DNA of 64,000 nucleotides from the NCBI RefSeq assembly GCF_041929205.1, contig NZ_JBHFNT010000192.1; one strand, 5' to 3'. This stretch comes from Floridanema evergladense. Its GTDB lineage: Bacteria > Cyanobacteriota > Cyanobacteriia > Cyanobacteriales > Aerosakkonemataceae. The position numbers and the translations under genes were made by a program. Below are positions 1 through 8,648 of this stretch, piece by piece. The notes below the pieces were generated by a model. The model saw nothing but the letters and a program-made list of their open reading frames with translations. It searched no databases and had not been told where the DNA came from. How positions within the stretch are numbered: position 1 is the first letter of the stretch; every line of letters begins with the position of its first letter.

Positions 1-1
1 C

Positions 2-436
2 ACATTGCTTTGGTATTTACCAAGTAAGGATGCAGAAATCATGATATTTGAATTGCGAAAAGCTGGAGAAAAAGAACCTATTTATGCTGAACAATTACAG
101 CCTTCAGCCGGAATAATTCAAATGCAATTACCGAAAGATAAAGTGAAATTAGAAATAGGAGCAGAATATAATTGGGCTGTGTCAGTTTCCTGCGTTGTTG
201 AAGGAAAAAGACGTAAAATCTCAGTGGAAGCAGGAATTAAGCGAGTAGCTCCTACGCCAGAATTAACTGGACAATTATCTAAAGCAAATACGCCTCAACA
301 AAAAGCTAGAGTTTTTGCTCAAAAAGGTTATTGGTATGATGCTCTAGAAACGCTTAGTACTGCTTTTACAACTAATCCCAATCAATCTACTTATGCTGAC
401 ATTCTCTCTTTGTTAGATCAAGTGGGATTAAATTAA
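2..436 (+). CDS. DUF928 family protein, 5' end outside the window
   Basis: The reading frame is open to the left edge, so the N-terminus is missing. The visible part has the usual DUF928 layout: a LWYLP strand near the edge, a GIIQMQLP segment, the pair LEIGAEYNWAVSVSC, and a C-terminal helical part (QKGYWYDALETLS) that ends in LLDQVGLN. DUF928 proteins are cyanobacterial, usually secreted, and often lie next to CHASE2 or TPR/CHAT genes. No function is established. The family assignment is from remembered sequence pattern. No partner is visible because the upstream side is cut. Confidence 0.75.
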   Translation, partial: TLLWYLPSKDAEIMIFELRKAGEKEPIYAEQLQPSAGIIQMQLPKDKVKLEIGAEYNWAVSVSCVVEGKRRKISVEAGIKRVAPTPELTGQLSKANTPQQKARVFAQKGYWYDALETLSTAFTTNPNQSTYADILSLLDQVGLN

Positions 437-467
437 ATAGCAAAAAAAGAACGCCAGCAACAATAAA

Positions 468-571
468 AGTTTGTTGTAAATATTGAGTGTGTTCCAGCGC
501 TGAAGCGCTTACAACAAACTATTTAAAAGGTTCGTTATTGGCACTTTAGCGCTTCAGCGATCGCAACGAAC
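468..571. repeat. Palindromic intergenic element with AGCGCTGAAGCGC core
   Basis: AGTTTGTTGTAA (468-479) pairs with TTACAACAAACT (509-520). The loop holds AGCGCTGAAGCGC, and its complement AGCGCTTCAGCG recurs at about 548-559, inside a second weak stem (TTCGTT / AACGAA). The same 13-bp core lies in a different hairpin at 55748-55760, so this looks like a small dispersed palindrome family. There is no T-run, so it is not a typical terminator. Confidence 0.6.
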
Positions 572-580
572 GACTAAGGT

Positions 581-967
581 TTAGTTTGATTTATTTGTGA
601 GAAATTCTCTTAATCGCAATAAACCGAAAGTTTGGGCTAAATTTAATGGGAGTAAAGAGATACCTTCTAGACGAGATTGTACCCAACCATTGCCCCAATA
701 CCATTCGTGAAAACCATCAATTCCTTGACTTAAAATTAAGCGAAGATGGTTAGATTCAGCGACATCAACTTGGTGTTGAATTGCGATCGGGCCAAGCCAA
801 CTAGTAAACTTTAATCCAGCATGAAATTCTTCTGGTAAATTAGCATCAAAACTTTGGGGCCATAACCACTGCTGCAATTTCCGGGGATAGAGCAAACTCT
901 CTCGGATTGTATTTTCCTCTGCTTCCACTTCAATTCGCAAATTACTATGTTGAAAATTACCCAGCAT
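581..967 (-). CDS. SRPBCC-like cyanobacterial conserved protein (128 aa)
   Basis: This is a small protein with no signal peptide or membrane segment. The N-terminal LRIEVEAEENTIRESLLYPRK region, the central HQVDVAESNHLRLIL strand and the C-terminal LLPLNLAQTFGLLRLREFL helix resemble the START/SRPBCC fold of cyanobacterial conserved proteins, in which a long C-terminal helix covers a ligand pocket. No ligand or pathway can be named. It is convergent with the cut DUF928 gene and divergent from hslO, so it is probably monocistronic. The family call rests on fold pattern only. Confidence 0.55.
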   Translation of the reverse strand: MLGNFQHSNLRIEVEAEENTIRESLLYPRKLQQWLWPQSFDANLPEEFHAGLKFTSWLGPIAIQHQVDVAESNHLRLILSQGIDGFHEWYWGNGWVQSRLEGISLLPLNLAQTFGLLRLREFLTNKSN

Positions 968-1130
968 AAATTAAATTATTACCAAACTAGGAATTTCTTC
1001 TGTACCTTAGCATTTCCTTCTCAGTCTTGGTAGACGTAGCATTACAAGTTGAAAATTGCCAAATTATCGATCGCCACTCTCCAAGTCAGCCACTTACAAT
1101 GGAAGATGTTAAGAAATGTAAGGAAATTAC

Positions 1131-2033
1131 ATGGCCGATCAGTTAATTAGAGCCACTGCTGCTGATGGAGGAATTCGCGCCGTTGGTGTGATTACAACTC
1201 GCCTCACAGATGAAGCGAAACGGCGACATCAACTTTCCTACGTAGCAACAGCTGCTTTGGGGCGCACAATGTCAGCAGGATTGTTGTTAGCTTCTAGTAT
1301 GAAGCGACCTGAATCAAGAGTAAATATTCGGGTGAAAGGAAATGGCCCTTTAGGGGGAATTTTAATCGATGCTGGGTTAGATGGTACAGTGCGGGGTTAC
1401 GTGGAAAACCCCAAAATTGAACTACCACCAAACGCCAAAGGCAAACTAGATGTAGGTGGGGCAGTAGGTAGGGAAGGATATCTCTATGTAGTTAGGGATA
1501 TGGGCTACGGTTATCCTTACTCCAGTACAGTAGAATTGGTTTCTGGAGAAATAGGCGAAGATGTGACCTATTACCTAGCAACTTCCGAACAGACACCTTC
1601 GGCTGTAGTAGTCGGTGTGTTTGTCGAGGCGGAAATAGTTACCGCCTCCGGGGGAATTTTAATCCAAGTTATGCCCAAAGCAGCATCGGACGAAGCTTTG
1701 GTACAAACTTTAGAATCGAGAGTAGCGGCTTTGTCAGGATTTACGCCTTTGTTACAAGCAGGTAAGACATTACCGGATATTTTTCAGCAATTGCTGGGAG
1801 ATATGGGGTTGGTACAATTACCGGAAGTGCAACTGCTCCGCTTTCAGTGTAACTGCTCCTACGAGAGAGTTTTAGGAGCGCTTAAGCTTTTGGGAGAAGC
1901 GGAATTGCAGGACATGATCGAAAAGGATAATGGTGCTGAGGCTACTTGCCATTTCTGTGGAGAAGTTTATCAAGCCAGCAGCGATGAACTAGCTCAACTA
2001 ATTTCCGATTTACGAGCAGAATCCTCTGTCTAA
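1131..2033 (+). CDS. hslO: Hsp33 redox-regulated chaperonin
   Basis: Hsp33 is a cytoplasmic holdase activated by oxidation. Under oxidative stress its C-terminal zinc site forms disulfides and the protein binds unfolding clients. The four zinc cysteines are present as C240-x-C242 and C273-x-x-C276 (CNC and CHFC). The N-terminal core has the family's ADQLIRATAADGGIRAVGV opening and a GPLGGILIDA segment. The length of 300 residues is normal. The ATG at 1131 has an AAGGA Shine-Dalgarno six bases upstream. Its neighbours are unrelated, so it is probably monocistronic. Confidence 0.95.
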   Translation: MADQLIRATAADGGIRAVGVITTRLTDEAKRRHQLSYVATAALGRTMSAGLLLASSMKRPESRVNIRVKGNGPLGGILIDAGLDGTVRGYVENPKIELPPNAKGKLDVGGAVGREGYLYVVRDMGYGYPYSSTVELVSGEIGEDVTYYLATSEQTPSAVVVGVFVEAEIVTASGGILIQVMPKAASDEALVQTLESRVAALSGFTPLLQAGKTLPDIFQQLLGDMGLVQLPEVQLLRFQCNCSYERVLGALKLLGEAELQDMIEKDNGAEATCHFCGEVYQASSDELAQLISDLRAESSV

Positions 2034-2178
2034 AAATGGGTGACAAATTGTTTAGATGATGGTAATTAGAATATTATGTTGCCTAAGATCTAGCTTTTTT
2101 GGAATTAGAGGGGTAGGATAGCTACCACTACCTATTCGAGCTAGCCTGGTCTAATGCACGATTATTTTGGTGTGAGCT

Positions 2179-4335
2179 ATGAGAGAACGGGGAAATCCGA
2201 ACCAATGGTCGCCGATGGGAGCGTCAGAGCAGGGAAAAAATCGATCGCCAATTCCGCCTCTGATTCCAAATAATGCTGTCACGCCTCATGGCACTCTGCA
2301 CGAAAAACCAACCGTTGAAGCTTCCGTTTCGCCAGATAGCAACGAGTATGAACGCCCAGCAGAAGGGACTGACAAAAATTCAGAAAGTGGAGCTTCCAAG
2401 AATGGGAAACTCAGGCGAATCAGTAAAAGGTTAAAACAAGTGCAGATCAAAATTTCTCCGGTAGTACAACAGTTAACAGGGAAATGGCAATTTTGGGTGG
2501 CGTTAGCAACAGTGAGTGCTGGCGGAATCGGAACATTAGCAGTAACTTTGTTGTTAACGCTACCAGCACAGCCCAACTGTTCGGCAATAAACTTAATGAC
2601 CGCTTCGGCATCAGAGCGGATTTCTTGTGCGGAAATATTAGCGAATAAGCAGACGCTAAAAGGTTTGCTCGATGCAATTGCTCTGGTAAAAACTCTGCCT
2701 GTAGATCACCCATTGCGGGATGAAGCAAACTCGCTGATTAATGGATGGTCGCAAGATATTTTAAAGTTGGCAGATAAGTCTTTTGAAAATGGTAGGTTAG
2801 ATGATGCGATCGCTACAGCGAAAAAAATTCCCTCTGATGTTCCCGCTTATGCCTTGGTAGAAAAACGCATCCAGCGTTGGCGTGGTGTTTGGGCTCAAGC
2901 TGAAGGTTACTATCGAGCAGCCGAAGCAGAAGTAAGAAAAGAAAACTGGACTCAAGCCTTTCGGGAAGCAGTAAAGTTGTTATACATCGGTAATAGACAT
3001 TGGGAAACAACCAAATATGAGGAACTTACCCAAATTATTGCCGCCTCTAGACAAGATGGCGAAACTTTAACCAAAGCTCGGAATGTGGCACGGGCTGGTG
3101 GGGTAAAAAACTTATTAGAAGCGATTAAACTAGCTCAAGGAATTGGTTCTAAAAGTTATCTTTATGAAGCTTCTAAAACTGCCATTCTGGAATTTGGGCG
3201 GAAAATGCTTGACTTAGCACAAATCCAACTGGATAACCAAGATGTAGATGGAGCATTATCGATCGTCCGGCAAATTCCCTCAATAATCAACTTGCAAGGC
3301 GATATAGAAGACTTCACCAACTTGGCACAAGCATTAAGTTTAGCTCAAGATGGCACAGTCAGTAGTTTAGATGCGGCTATTAACCAAGTACAAAGAATTA
3401 GCCCCAATCGACCTTTGTATAATAAAGCTCAAGATTGGTTATTACGTTGGCAAAAAGAGCAACAAGACGTAGCAATTTTAGATAAAGCCCGCCAGATGGC
3501 AAGTATGGGTAGTGTCAGTGACTTAGCAGCAGCAATTACAGAAGCACAACAAATTCCAGAGAATAATCCCAGAGCCAAGGAAGCAAAACAACAAATTGTG
3601 GCTTGGGTAGCTCAGATTCAAACAATTGAAGACCGTCCAGTGTTAAGTCGTGCCCAACAAGTAGCCAGTTTGGGAGATACTGCTTCTTTGGCAGCCGCAG
3701 TTGATGAAGCGGCTAAAATTACCAGAGGTAGAGCGTTGTATCCCGAAGCTCAAAGTAAAATTTCTCAATGGACTGCTCAAATTCAACGCATTCAAGACCA
3801 ACCATTTTTAGATCAGGCGAGACAATTAGCTAATTCGGGTAATTTTGCCGATGCAATTAATACTGCTCAACAAATTAGACCAGGTAGGTCGCTGTCTAAT
3901 CAAGCACAGTCGGCAATTCAAGAGTGGCAAGGGCAAGCCAGATCACAACAGAATTGGCAACAAGCGCAACAATTAGCAAGTACTGGTACGCCAGATTCTC
4001 TAGTGTCGGCAATTCAGTTGTTAAGGAGTATTCCCAGAAGTTCGGCGTTGCGATCGGAAGCAGAAAATGCCATGAATCAATGGAGTTACCAAATTCTCTC
4101 CCAAGCGCAAGACCGAGCAAATTATGATTTGCCAGGAGCAATTTCTATTGCTAGAAGTATCCCACCTGGAACTAGTGCTTATGCAGAAGCAAAAGCACAA
4201 ATTGAAGTCTGGAAAAATATCTTGAATCCTCCACCGCCCCCAAGTCCTGATTACTTTACGCCCAAACAGCAGCAAACAGTGATTACTCCAGAAGCTTCGC
4301 CACCAGCGGAAAGTACCCCAGCGGCTAGTCCTTAG
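2179..4335 (+). CDS. Membrane-anchored helical-repeat protein of unknown function
   Basis: The protein has 718 residues. Residues 1-100 are polar and probably cytoplasmic. One membrane helix lies near residues 104-127 (WVALATVSAGGIGTLAVTLL). The long distal region carries TPR-like helical repeats of about 60-70 residues with recurring ARQLA / LAAAI..AQQI / ALY.EAQ..I..W signatures. The tail is proline- and serine-rich (PPPPPSPDY). Related cyanobacterial proteins are sometimes labelled chromosome segregation ATPase, but no Walker motif is visible here. A scaffold or protein-interaction role is inference. Confidence 0.7.
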   Translation: MRERGNPNQWSPMGASEQGKNRSPIPPLIPNNAVTPHGTLHEKPTVEASVSPDSNEYERPAEGTDKNSESGASKNGKLRRISKRLKQVQIKISPVVQQLTGKWQFWVALATVSAGGIGTLAVTLLLTLPAQPNCSAINLMTASASERISCAEILANKQTLKGLLDAIALVKTLPVDHPLRDEANSLINGWSQDILKLADKSFENGRLDDAIATAKKIPSDVPAYALVEKRIQRWRGVWAQAEGYYRAAEAEVRKENWTQAFREAVKLLYIGNRHWETTKYEELTQIIAASRQDGETLTKARNVARAGGVKNLLEAIKLAQGIGSKSYLYEASKTAILEFGRKMLDLAQIQLDNQDVDGALSIVRQIPSIINLQGDIEDFTNLAQALSLAQDGTVSSLDAAINQVQRISPNRPLYNKAQDWLLRWQKEQQDVAILDKARQMASMGSVSDLAAAITEAQQIPENNPRAKEAKQQIVAWVAQIQTIEDRPVLSRAQQVASLGDTASLAAAVDEAAKITRGRALYPEAQSKISQWTAQIQRIQDQPFLDQARQLANSGNFADAINTAQQIRPGRSLSNQAQSAIQEWQGQARSQQNWQQAQQLASTGTPDSLVSAIQLLRSIPRSSALRSEAENAMNQWSYQILSQAQDRANYDLPGAISIARSIPPGTSAYAEAKAQIEVWKNILNPPPPPSPDYFTPKQQQTVITPEASPPAESTPAASP

Positions 4336-4462
4336 ATTGGGGACTGGGGACTGGGAGAGTTTTGAGTTTTGAGTTTTGAGTTAAGAAGAGTTGGAGAGTT
4401 TTAAGTTTTAAATTCTCCCCTGCACCCCTGCACCCCTGCACCCCTGCACCCCTGCACCCCTA
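4336..4462. repeat. Low-complexity intergenic block with CCCCTGCA octamers
   Basis: Between two convergent genes lie GAGTTTT-type heptamers, an ACTCTCCAACTC-like segment in complement, and then about five and a half copies of CCCCTGCA (from 4417). The block is matched in reverse complement at 26426-26530, including the stretch that links the two simple repeats. It therefore seems to be a copied unit, not independent slippage. The octamers run into the 3' end of the neighbouring crtD gene. Confidence 0.7.
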
Positions 4463-5965
4463 CCCTCTGCTTTGGGAAATTTGACGAACGACGGTGAGGG
4501 CGGAGTAGGAAACGCCAGCAGTTCCTTCGCCGGGATGGGTGGAGTCACCGACTAGCCAGAGATGGTTAATGGGTGTACGATTGGCAAATCCAAAGGGGCC
4601 AAAAGTGGGGATGCGTTGACCGATACCACCGACTACGCCGCGATCGCGTCCAGTAAAACGAGCAAAAGTGCGGGGTGTAGCGGCTTCGGTGTGGAGAATT
4701 GTTTCGGGGGTGAGGTGGAAATATTGACCCAGTTTGCTTAAAGCTTCTTGGGTGTATTTACTTTTTAAGGTTTCGTAATCTGAGGAATTCCACCAAATTC
4801 TGGTATCTGTAAATGAGGAGGCTGTAATTGTGGCTTTACCTTCTGGCGCACGTCCATCTCCCGGACGACTCACGGACACAAACAGGGAATTATTTTCGCC
4901 GATCGGCCCTTCGTAATCGTAGAAAAATTGTAAATGTGGTGGACAATCAGAGGGAATAGCTGTTTCATCTACTCCTAAATAGATGACAAAAGCACCACTA
5001 GCGGGTGGTAGTTTGTCTACGCGATAACGATAGCCTTTTGGTGCTGTTTCTCCTAATAATTGCACTAGGTTTTGGACGGTGACATTAGCAATTATCTGAT
5101 CTGCTGTTTCTGTCCAAGTTTCTCCGGTTTTTTGGTTGTAGATTTGAACCGCTGTTGCTTTGCCATTTTCTGTGTAAATTTGTTTTACTGTGTGGCGCAT
5201 TAATAATTTTCCGCCATCTCGTTCTAGAGCGGTTACTAGGCGATCGCTCAACACCTGCATACTACCCTTTAAGTGATACAATCCTTGTGGCGCTTGACTC
5301 ACACTCAACGCAGTCGCCGCATAAAGTAAAGCGGTTTCTTCTGCATCCACTTGGGAATAAAGCTTTAACTGTAAATCTAAAAAAGTTCGTAACCTGAAAT
5401 TTTCAGCTAAACCAAAATAACGTAACGCATCTCCAACTGTAGAGAAAGTGTAAGGTAAAGTTAATAAAGTATCAGGTCTAACTGCTTTAGTTAATTGCCA
5501 CAAATCCCAGAAATTTCGCGGTGGTAAAACTGGATTCCGCGATTGAAATGCCCAACTGTAACGAAATAAATTATTTAATAACTGCCAAAATTTCTCACTT
5601 CCGGGAAACTGTCGCTGACGTTCTGCTTGCCATTTTTGCGGATCTCGCCACACATTAATCGGTTCAGTTTCCCCAGGCAAAAATACCGCACAAGCAGGAT
5701 CGCAATATGTCGCCTCTGGCAAGTCTATTTCTAATTCTGAGAATATTTGATGATGAATGCCACACGGTTCTAACCCAGCAACTTGAGTCGCACCCACATC
5801 AAAAGTAAAACCGCGCCGTTGAAAAGTGGAAGCGCATCCTCCGGGAACTATGGCTCCATCTAACACTAAAACTTGGTAGCCTCGATGAGCAAGTAAGGCA
5901 GCAGCAGTTAAACCACCGATTCCGGCACCAATGACAATTACTTTGTTGTTGCGATCGGTCTTCAT
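4460..5965 (-). CDS. crtD: Carotenoid desaturase, CrtD-type C-3',4' desaturase
   Basis: This is a FAD-dependent phytoene-desaturase-family protein of 501 residues, the usual length of cyanobacterial CrtD. The dinucleotide-binding start reads VIVIGAGIGGLTAAALLAHRG (residues 9 onward), followed by PGGCASTFQRRGFTFDVG. The C-terminal FAD motif is LWLVGDSTHPGEGTAGVSYS. CrtD introduces the 3',4' double bond during myxol glycoside (myxoxanthophyll) synthesis at the membrane. Related CrtH (carotene isomerase) and CrtO (ketolase) share these motifs, so the subfamily is less certain than the family. No other carotenoid gene is adjacent. Confidence 0.75.
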   Translation of the reverse strand: MKTDRNNKVIVIGAGIGGLTAAALLAHRGYQVLVLDGAIVPGGCASTFQRRGFTFDVGATQVAGLEPCGIHHQIFSELEIDLPEATYCDPACAVFLPGETEPINVWRDPQKWQAERQRQFPGSEKFWQLLNNLFRYSWAFQSRNPVLPPRNFWDLWQLTKAVRPDTLLTLPYTFSTVGDALRYFGLAENFRLRTFLDLQLKLYSQVDAEETALLYAATALSVSQAPQGLYHLKGSMQVLSDRLVTALERDGGKLLMRHTVKQIYTENGKATAVQIYNQKTGETWTETADQIIANVTVQNLVQLLGETAPKGYRYRVDKLPPASGAFVIYLGVDETAIPSDCPPHLQFFYDYEGPIGENNSLFVSVSRPGDGRAPEGKATITASSFTDTRIWWNSSDYETLKSKYTQEALSKLGQYFHLTPETILHTEAATPRTFARFTGRDRGVVGGIGQRIPTFGPFGFANRTPINHLWLVGDSTHPGEGTAGVSYSALTVVRQISQSRG

Positions 5966-6092
5966 AAAATTTTACTTTTATTTACATTTCTTATTTTAAT
6001 TTAACTGATGTAGTAATTCTCACTATTCACCGTTCCCCGTTGACTACTCTGTAGTTAAGATGAAGGAAGCGTTACATTAACCCTGAAGTTTG

Positions 6093-7379
6093 ATGACCTC
6101 GATTTTGCTCAAGTCTCCTTCTCTTAATGCCCCGACTGTATATCAGTTATCTAATGGGTTGACGATCGTTGCTGAACAAATGCCGATCGAAGCTGTAAAT
6201 TTAAGTATCTGGTTAGATGTTGGTTCTGCTGTAGAGTCAGATCAAATAAATGGTATGGCTCACTTTTTAGAACACATGGTTTTTAAGGGAACCGAAAATT
6301 TAGCCAGTGGTGAATTTGAGCGTTTGGTTGAAGAGAGAGGTGCTGTCACTAACGCTGCTACCAGTCAGGATTATACTCAGTTTTATATTACAACTGCGCC
6401 CAAAGATTTTGCTGATTTAGCACCTTTACAAATTGATGTAGTTTTGAATCCTACTATTCCCGACGAAGCATTTGAGCGAGAAAAATTAGTAGTTTTAGAA
6501 GAGATTCGTCGTGCAGAAGATAACCCCCGTCGGCGTACTTATCAAAGAACGATCGAAACAGCTTTCACTAAATTACCTTATCGTCGTCCAGTATTAGGCC
6601 CAAAATCAGTAATTGAATCTCTCACACCTCAACAAATGCGAGATTTTCACTCTAATTGGTATCAACCTCAGTCAATTACAGCAGCTGTGGTGGGTAATTT
6701 ACCAGTAGAACAGTTAAAGGAAATTGTTGTTGAAGGTTTTACTAAAACCGAGTCAAATTTAAGTTCTATTCCTAACAGTTTTGTTATTCCCGAATGGCAA
6801 CCAGAAGCACCTTTTACAGAAATTGTCAGACGGGAATATGTGGATGAAACTTTACAGCAAGCCAGATTAATTATGATGTGGCGAGTACCGGGAATGATGC
6901 AGTTATCCCAAACTTATCCTTTAGATGTTTTGGCAGCAATTCTAGGACAAGGACGTAGTTCTAGATTAGTAGGGGATTTGCGCGAAACCAAACATTTAGT
7001 AACGCATATTTCTGCCAGCAATTTAACTCATAATTACCAAGGAATTTTCCAAATTTCGGCTAATTTACCAGCAGAAAATCTAGAAGCAGCAGAATTGGCG
7101 ATCGCAGAACACATCCGCAATTTGCAAAAAGAACCTGTCACCAAAGCCGAAATTTCTCGCGTGCGAACTCAAGTAGCAAATAGATTCATCTTTGCTTCGG
7201 AAACTCCTAGCGATCGCGCTGGAATGTACGGTTACTATCAATCAATGGTTAAAGATTTAACTCATGCGCTGAATTATCCAGCTAGAATTCAAGCAGTTGA
7301 TGAGGAAGAATTGCAATTTACTGCTAACACTTTCCTCTCTCCAGAAGCTTATGGTGTGGTAATAATTAAACCGGAGTAA
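6093..7379 (+). CDS. M16 family zinc peptidase
   Basis: This pitrilysin/processing-peptidase-like protein has the inverted zinc motif HFLEH (H57, E60, H61 from the ATG at 6093), and a candidate third ligand in the VVLEEIRRAEDNPR segment near residues 136-137. The downstream half has the ARLIMMWRVPG and ILGQGRSSRL segments of the second M16 domain. At 428 residues it has the single-chain, two-domain bacterial size. No signal peptide is seen. A TTG three bases upstream is an alternative start. Substrates are unknown; cyanobacteria often carry two M16 genes side by side, but only one is present here. Confidence 0.9.
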   Translation: MTSILLKSPSLNAPTVYQLSNGLTIVAEQMPIEAVNLSIWLDVGSAVESDQINGMAHFLEHMVFKGTENLASGEFERLVEERGAVTNAATSQDYTQFYITTAPKDFADLAPLQIDVVLNPTIPDEAFEREKLVVLEEIRRAEDNPRRRTYQRTIETAFTKLPYRRPVLGPKSVIESLTPQQMRDFHSNWYQPQSITAAVVGNLPVEQLKEIVVEGFTKTESNLSSIPNSFVIPEWQPEAPFTEIVRREYVDETLQQARLIMMWRVPGMMQLSQTYPLDVLAAILGQGRSSRLVGDLRETKHLVTHISASNLTHNYQGIFQISANLPAENLEAAELAIAEHIRNLQKEPVTKAEISRVRTQVANRFIFASETPSDRAGMYGYYQSMVKDLTHALNYPARIQAVDEEELQFTANTFLSPEAYGVVIIKPE

Positions 7380-7410
7380 AAGGGACTGGGGACTGGGGAC
7401 TGGGGACAAG
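7380..7410. repeat. GGGGACT heptamer tandem repeat
   Basis: About three to four copies of a seven-base unit (GGGGACT) follow directly on the peptidase stop codon. This is a short tandemly repeated element of the type common in filamentous cyanobacteria. Similar heptamers occur at 38936-38990 and 60326-60402. Confidence 0.75.
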
Positions 7411-7481
7411 GGCAGGACGTTAGACTTACGCGCTCTTAGAACTCTTCTGCATTGTAATAGTGAAATAAAGATTCTCTACTT

Positions 7482-8354
7482 ATGTGGACAGAAATTGCCG
7501 AACATATTAGTCAAGAAATAGGCGGGAAATTTATAATAGAAAACCGCCGTTCTGTGGGTGGTGGTTGTATTAATCAAGGATATGCGATCGACGATCGCGA
7601 TCGCACTTATTTTGTCAAAATAAACCAAGCTTCCCAAGTTGATATGTTTGCCGCTGAAGCTTTGGGATTAAAAGAAATGTGGTTAACTAAAACTATTCGC
7701 GTACCCCAACCAATTTGTTACGGAACAACCAATAATTCAGCTTACATCGTACAGGAATATTTAGAACTAGGGCGGGGTGGTGGTAATAATGCTTGGGAAG
7801 AAATGGGGTGTAAATTAGCAGCAATGCACAAAAATATTAGTAATAAAGGATTTGGTTGGGAAATAAATAATACTATTGGTTCTACACCACAAATTAATAC
7901 TTGGACATCAAATTGGGCCGAATTTTTTGCTGAACATCGAATTGGTTATCAACTGAAATTAGCTAAACGGCGAGGCGGGCAATTTAGTCAAGGAGAAAAT
8001 TTAATTAAAGCGATTCCTAAATTATTAGCAAATCATCATCCCCAACCATCTTTAGTACATGGAGATTTATGGTCAGGAAATGCTTCAGTGACAGCAGAGA
8101 ATGAACCTGTAATTTTTGATCCTGCAACTTATTATGGCGATCGCGAAGTCGATATCGCCATGACAGAATTATTCGGCAGATTTCCAGCTGCTTTTTATCA
8201 GGGATATAACGCCGTTTGGTCTTTAGAACCAGGCTATGAATTACGCAAAACTTTATACAATCTCTACCACATTATTAACCACTTTAATTTGTTCGGTGGT
8301 AGTTACGAATCCCAAGCAAATCGTATGATTAGCCAATTATTAAGCAAAGTTTAG
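7482..8354 (+). CDS. Fructosamine-3-kinase family protein
   Basis: The protein has 290 residues and the aminoglycoside-phosphotransferase-like kinase fold. The catalytic loop is LVHGDLWSGNA, the metal-binding segment is FDPATYYGDREVDIAMTELFG, and the N-lobe has the GGGCINQGYAI glycine loop. Members phosphorylate the sugar part of ketosamine-modified proteins or small amines, which leads to deglycation; this is known for the family and inferred here. The length is normal and the catalytic residues appear intact. It follows the M16 gene at 102 bp on the same strand, with a tandem repeat between, so co-transcription is possible but not shown. Confidence 0.9.
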   Translation: MWTEIAEHISQEIGGKFIIENRRSVGGGCINQGYAIDDRDRTYFVKINQASQVDMFAAEALGLKEMWLTKTIRVPQPICYGTTNNSAYIVQEYLELGRGGGNNAWEEMGCKLAAMHKNISNKGFGWEINNTIGSTPQINTWTSNWAEFFAEHRIGYQLKLAKRRGGQFSQGENLIKAIPKLLANHHPQPSLVHGDLWSGNASVTAENEPVIFDPATYYGDREVDIAMTELFGRFPAAFYQGYNAVWSLEPGYELRKTLYNLYHIINHFNLFGGSYESQANRMISQLLSKV

Positions 8355-8394
8355 AGTTAGGGAGAAGGTTCAAAGTTTTACTCAAATTTTACAC

Positions 8395-8464
8395 CAGAGG
8401 AGGTAGAACCTCCCAAATCCTCGTTCCCAGGTTCAACCTGGGAACGAAAAATTGCCTCTAAGCT
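8395..8464. repeat. Dispersed palindromic element, copy 1 (CGTTCCCAGGTT stem)
   Basis: CGTTCCCAGGTT (8422-8433) and AACCTGGGAACG (8435-8446) form a near-perfect 12-bp stem. Beside it is a smaller stem, GGAGGT / ACCTCC (8399-8413). The whole unit of about 70 bp recurs in reverse complement at 54650-54726 with few differences, which shows that it is a mobile or copied intergenic element. Confidence 0.8.
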
Positions 8465-8522
8465 GTTCCGCATTTAAATTGGATTGTTTGGAAACAGAAG
8501 AAAATTCGTCTAATTCTCTCCC

Positions 8523-8558
8523 CTGCCCCCCTGCCCCCCTGCCCCCCTGCTCCCCTGC
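8523..8558. repeat. CTGCCCCC octamer tandem repeat
   Basis: This run consists of about four CTGCCCCC units, the last one altered. It lies between the fructosamine-kinase gene and the 3' end of hetZ. No gene or terminator is evident in the rest of this 294-bp gap. Confidence 0.7.
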
Positions 8559-8648
8559 AATCTTAATAAGTGATTTAAATGCGTGACAGCTTACGACTCC
8601 GTAGCGCAGACATCTTGACTATCATCCTCCGTTCCCTGTTTCCTTTCT

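Noticed and set aside
2179..4335. Chromosome segregation ATPase
   Set aside because: No Walker A or B motif is visible; the protein is a membrane-anchored helical-repeat protein.
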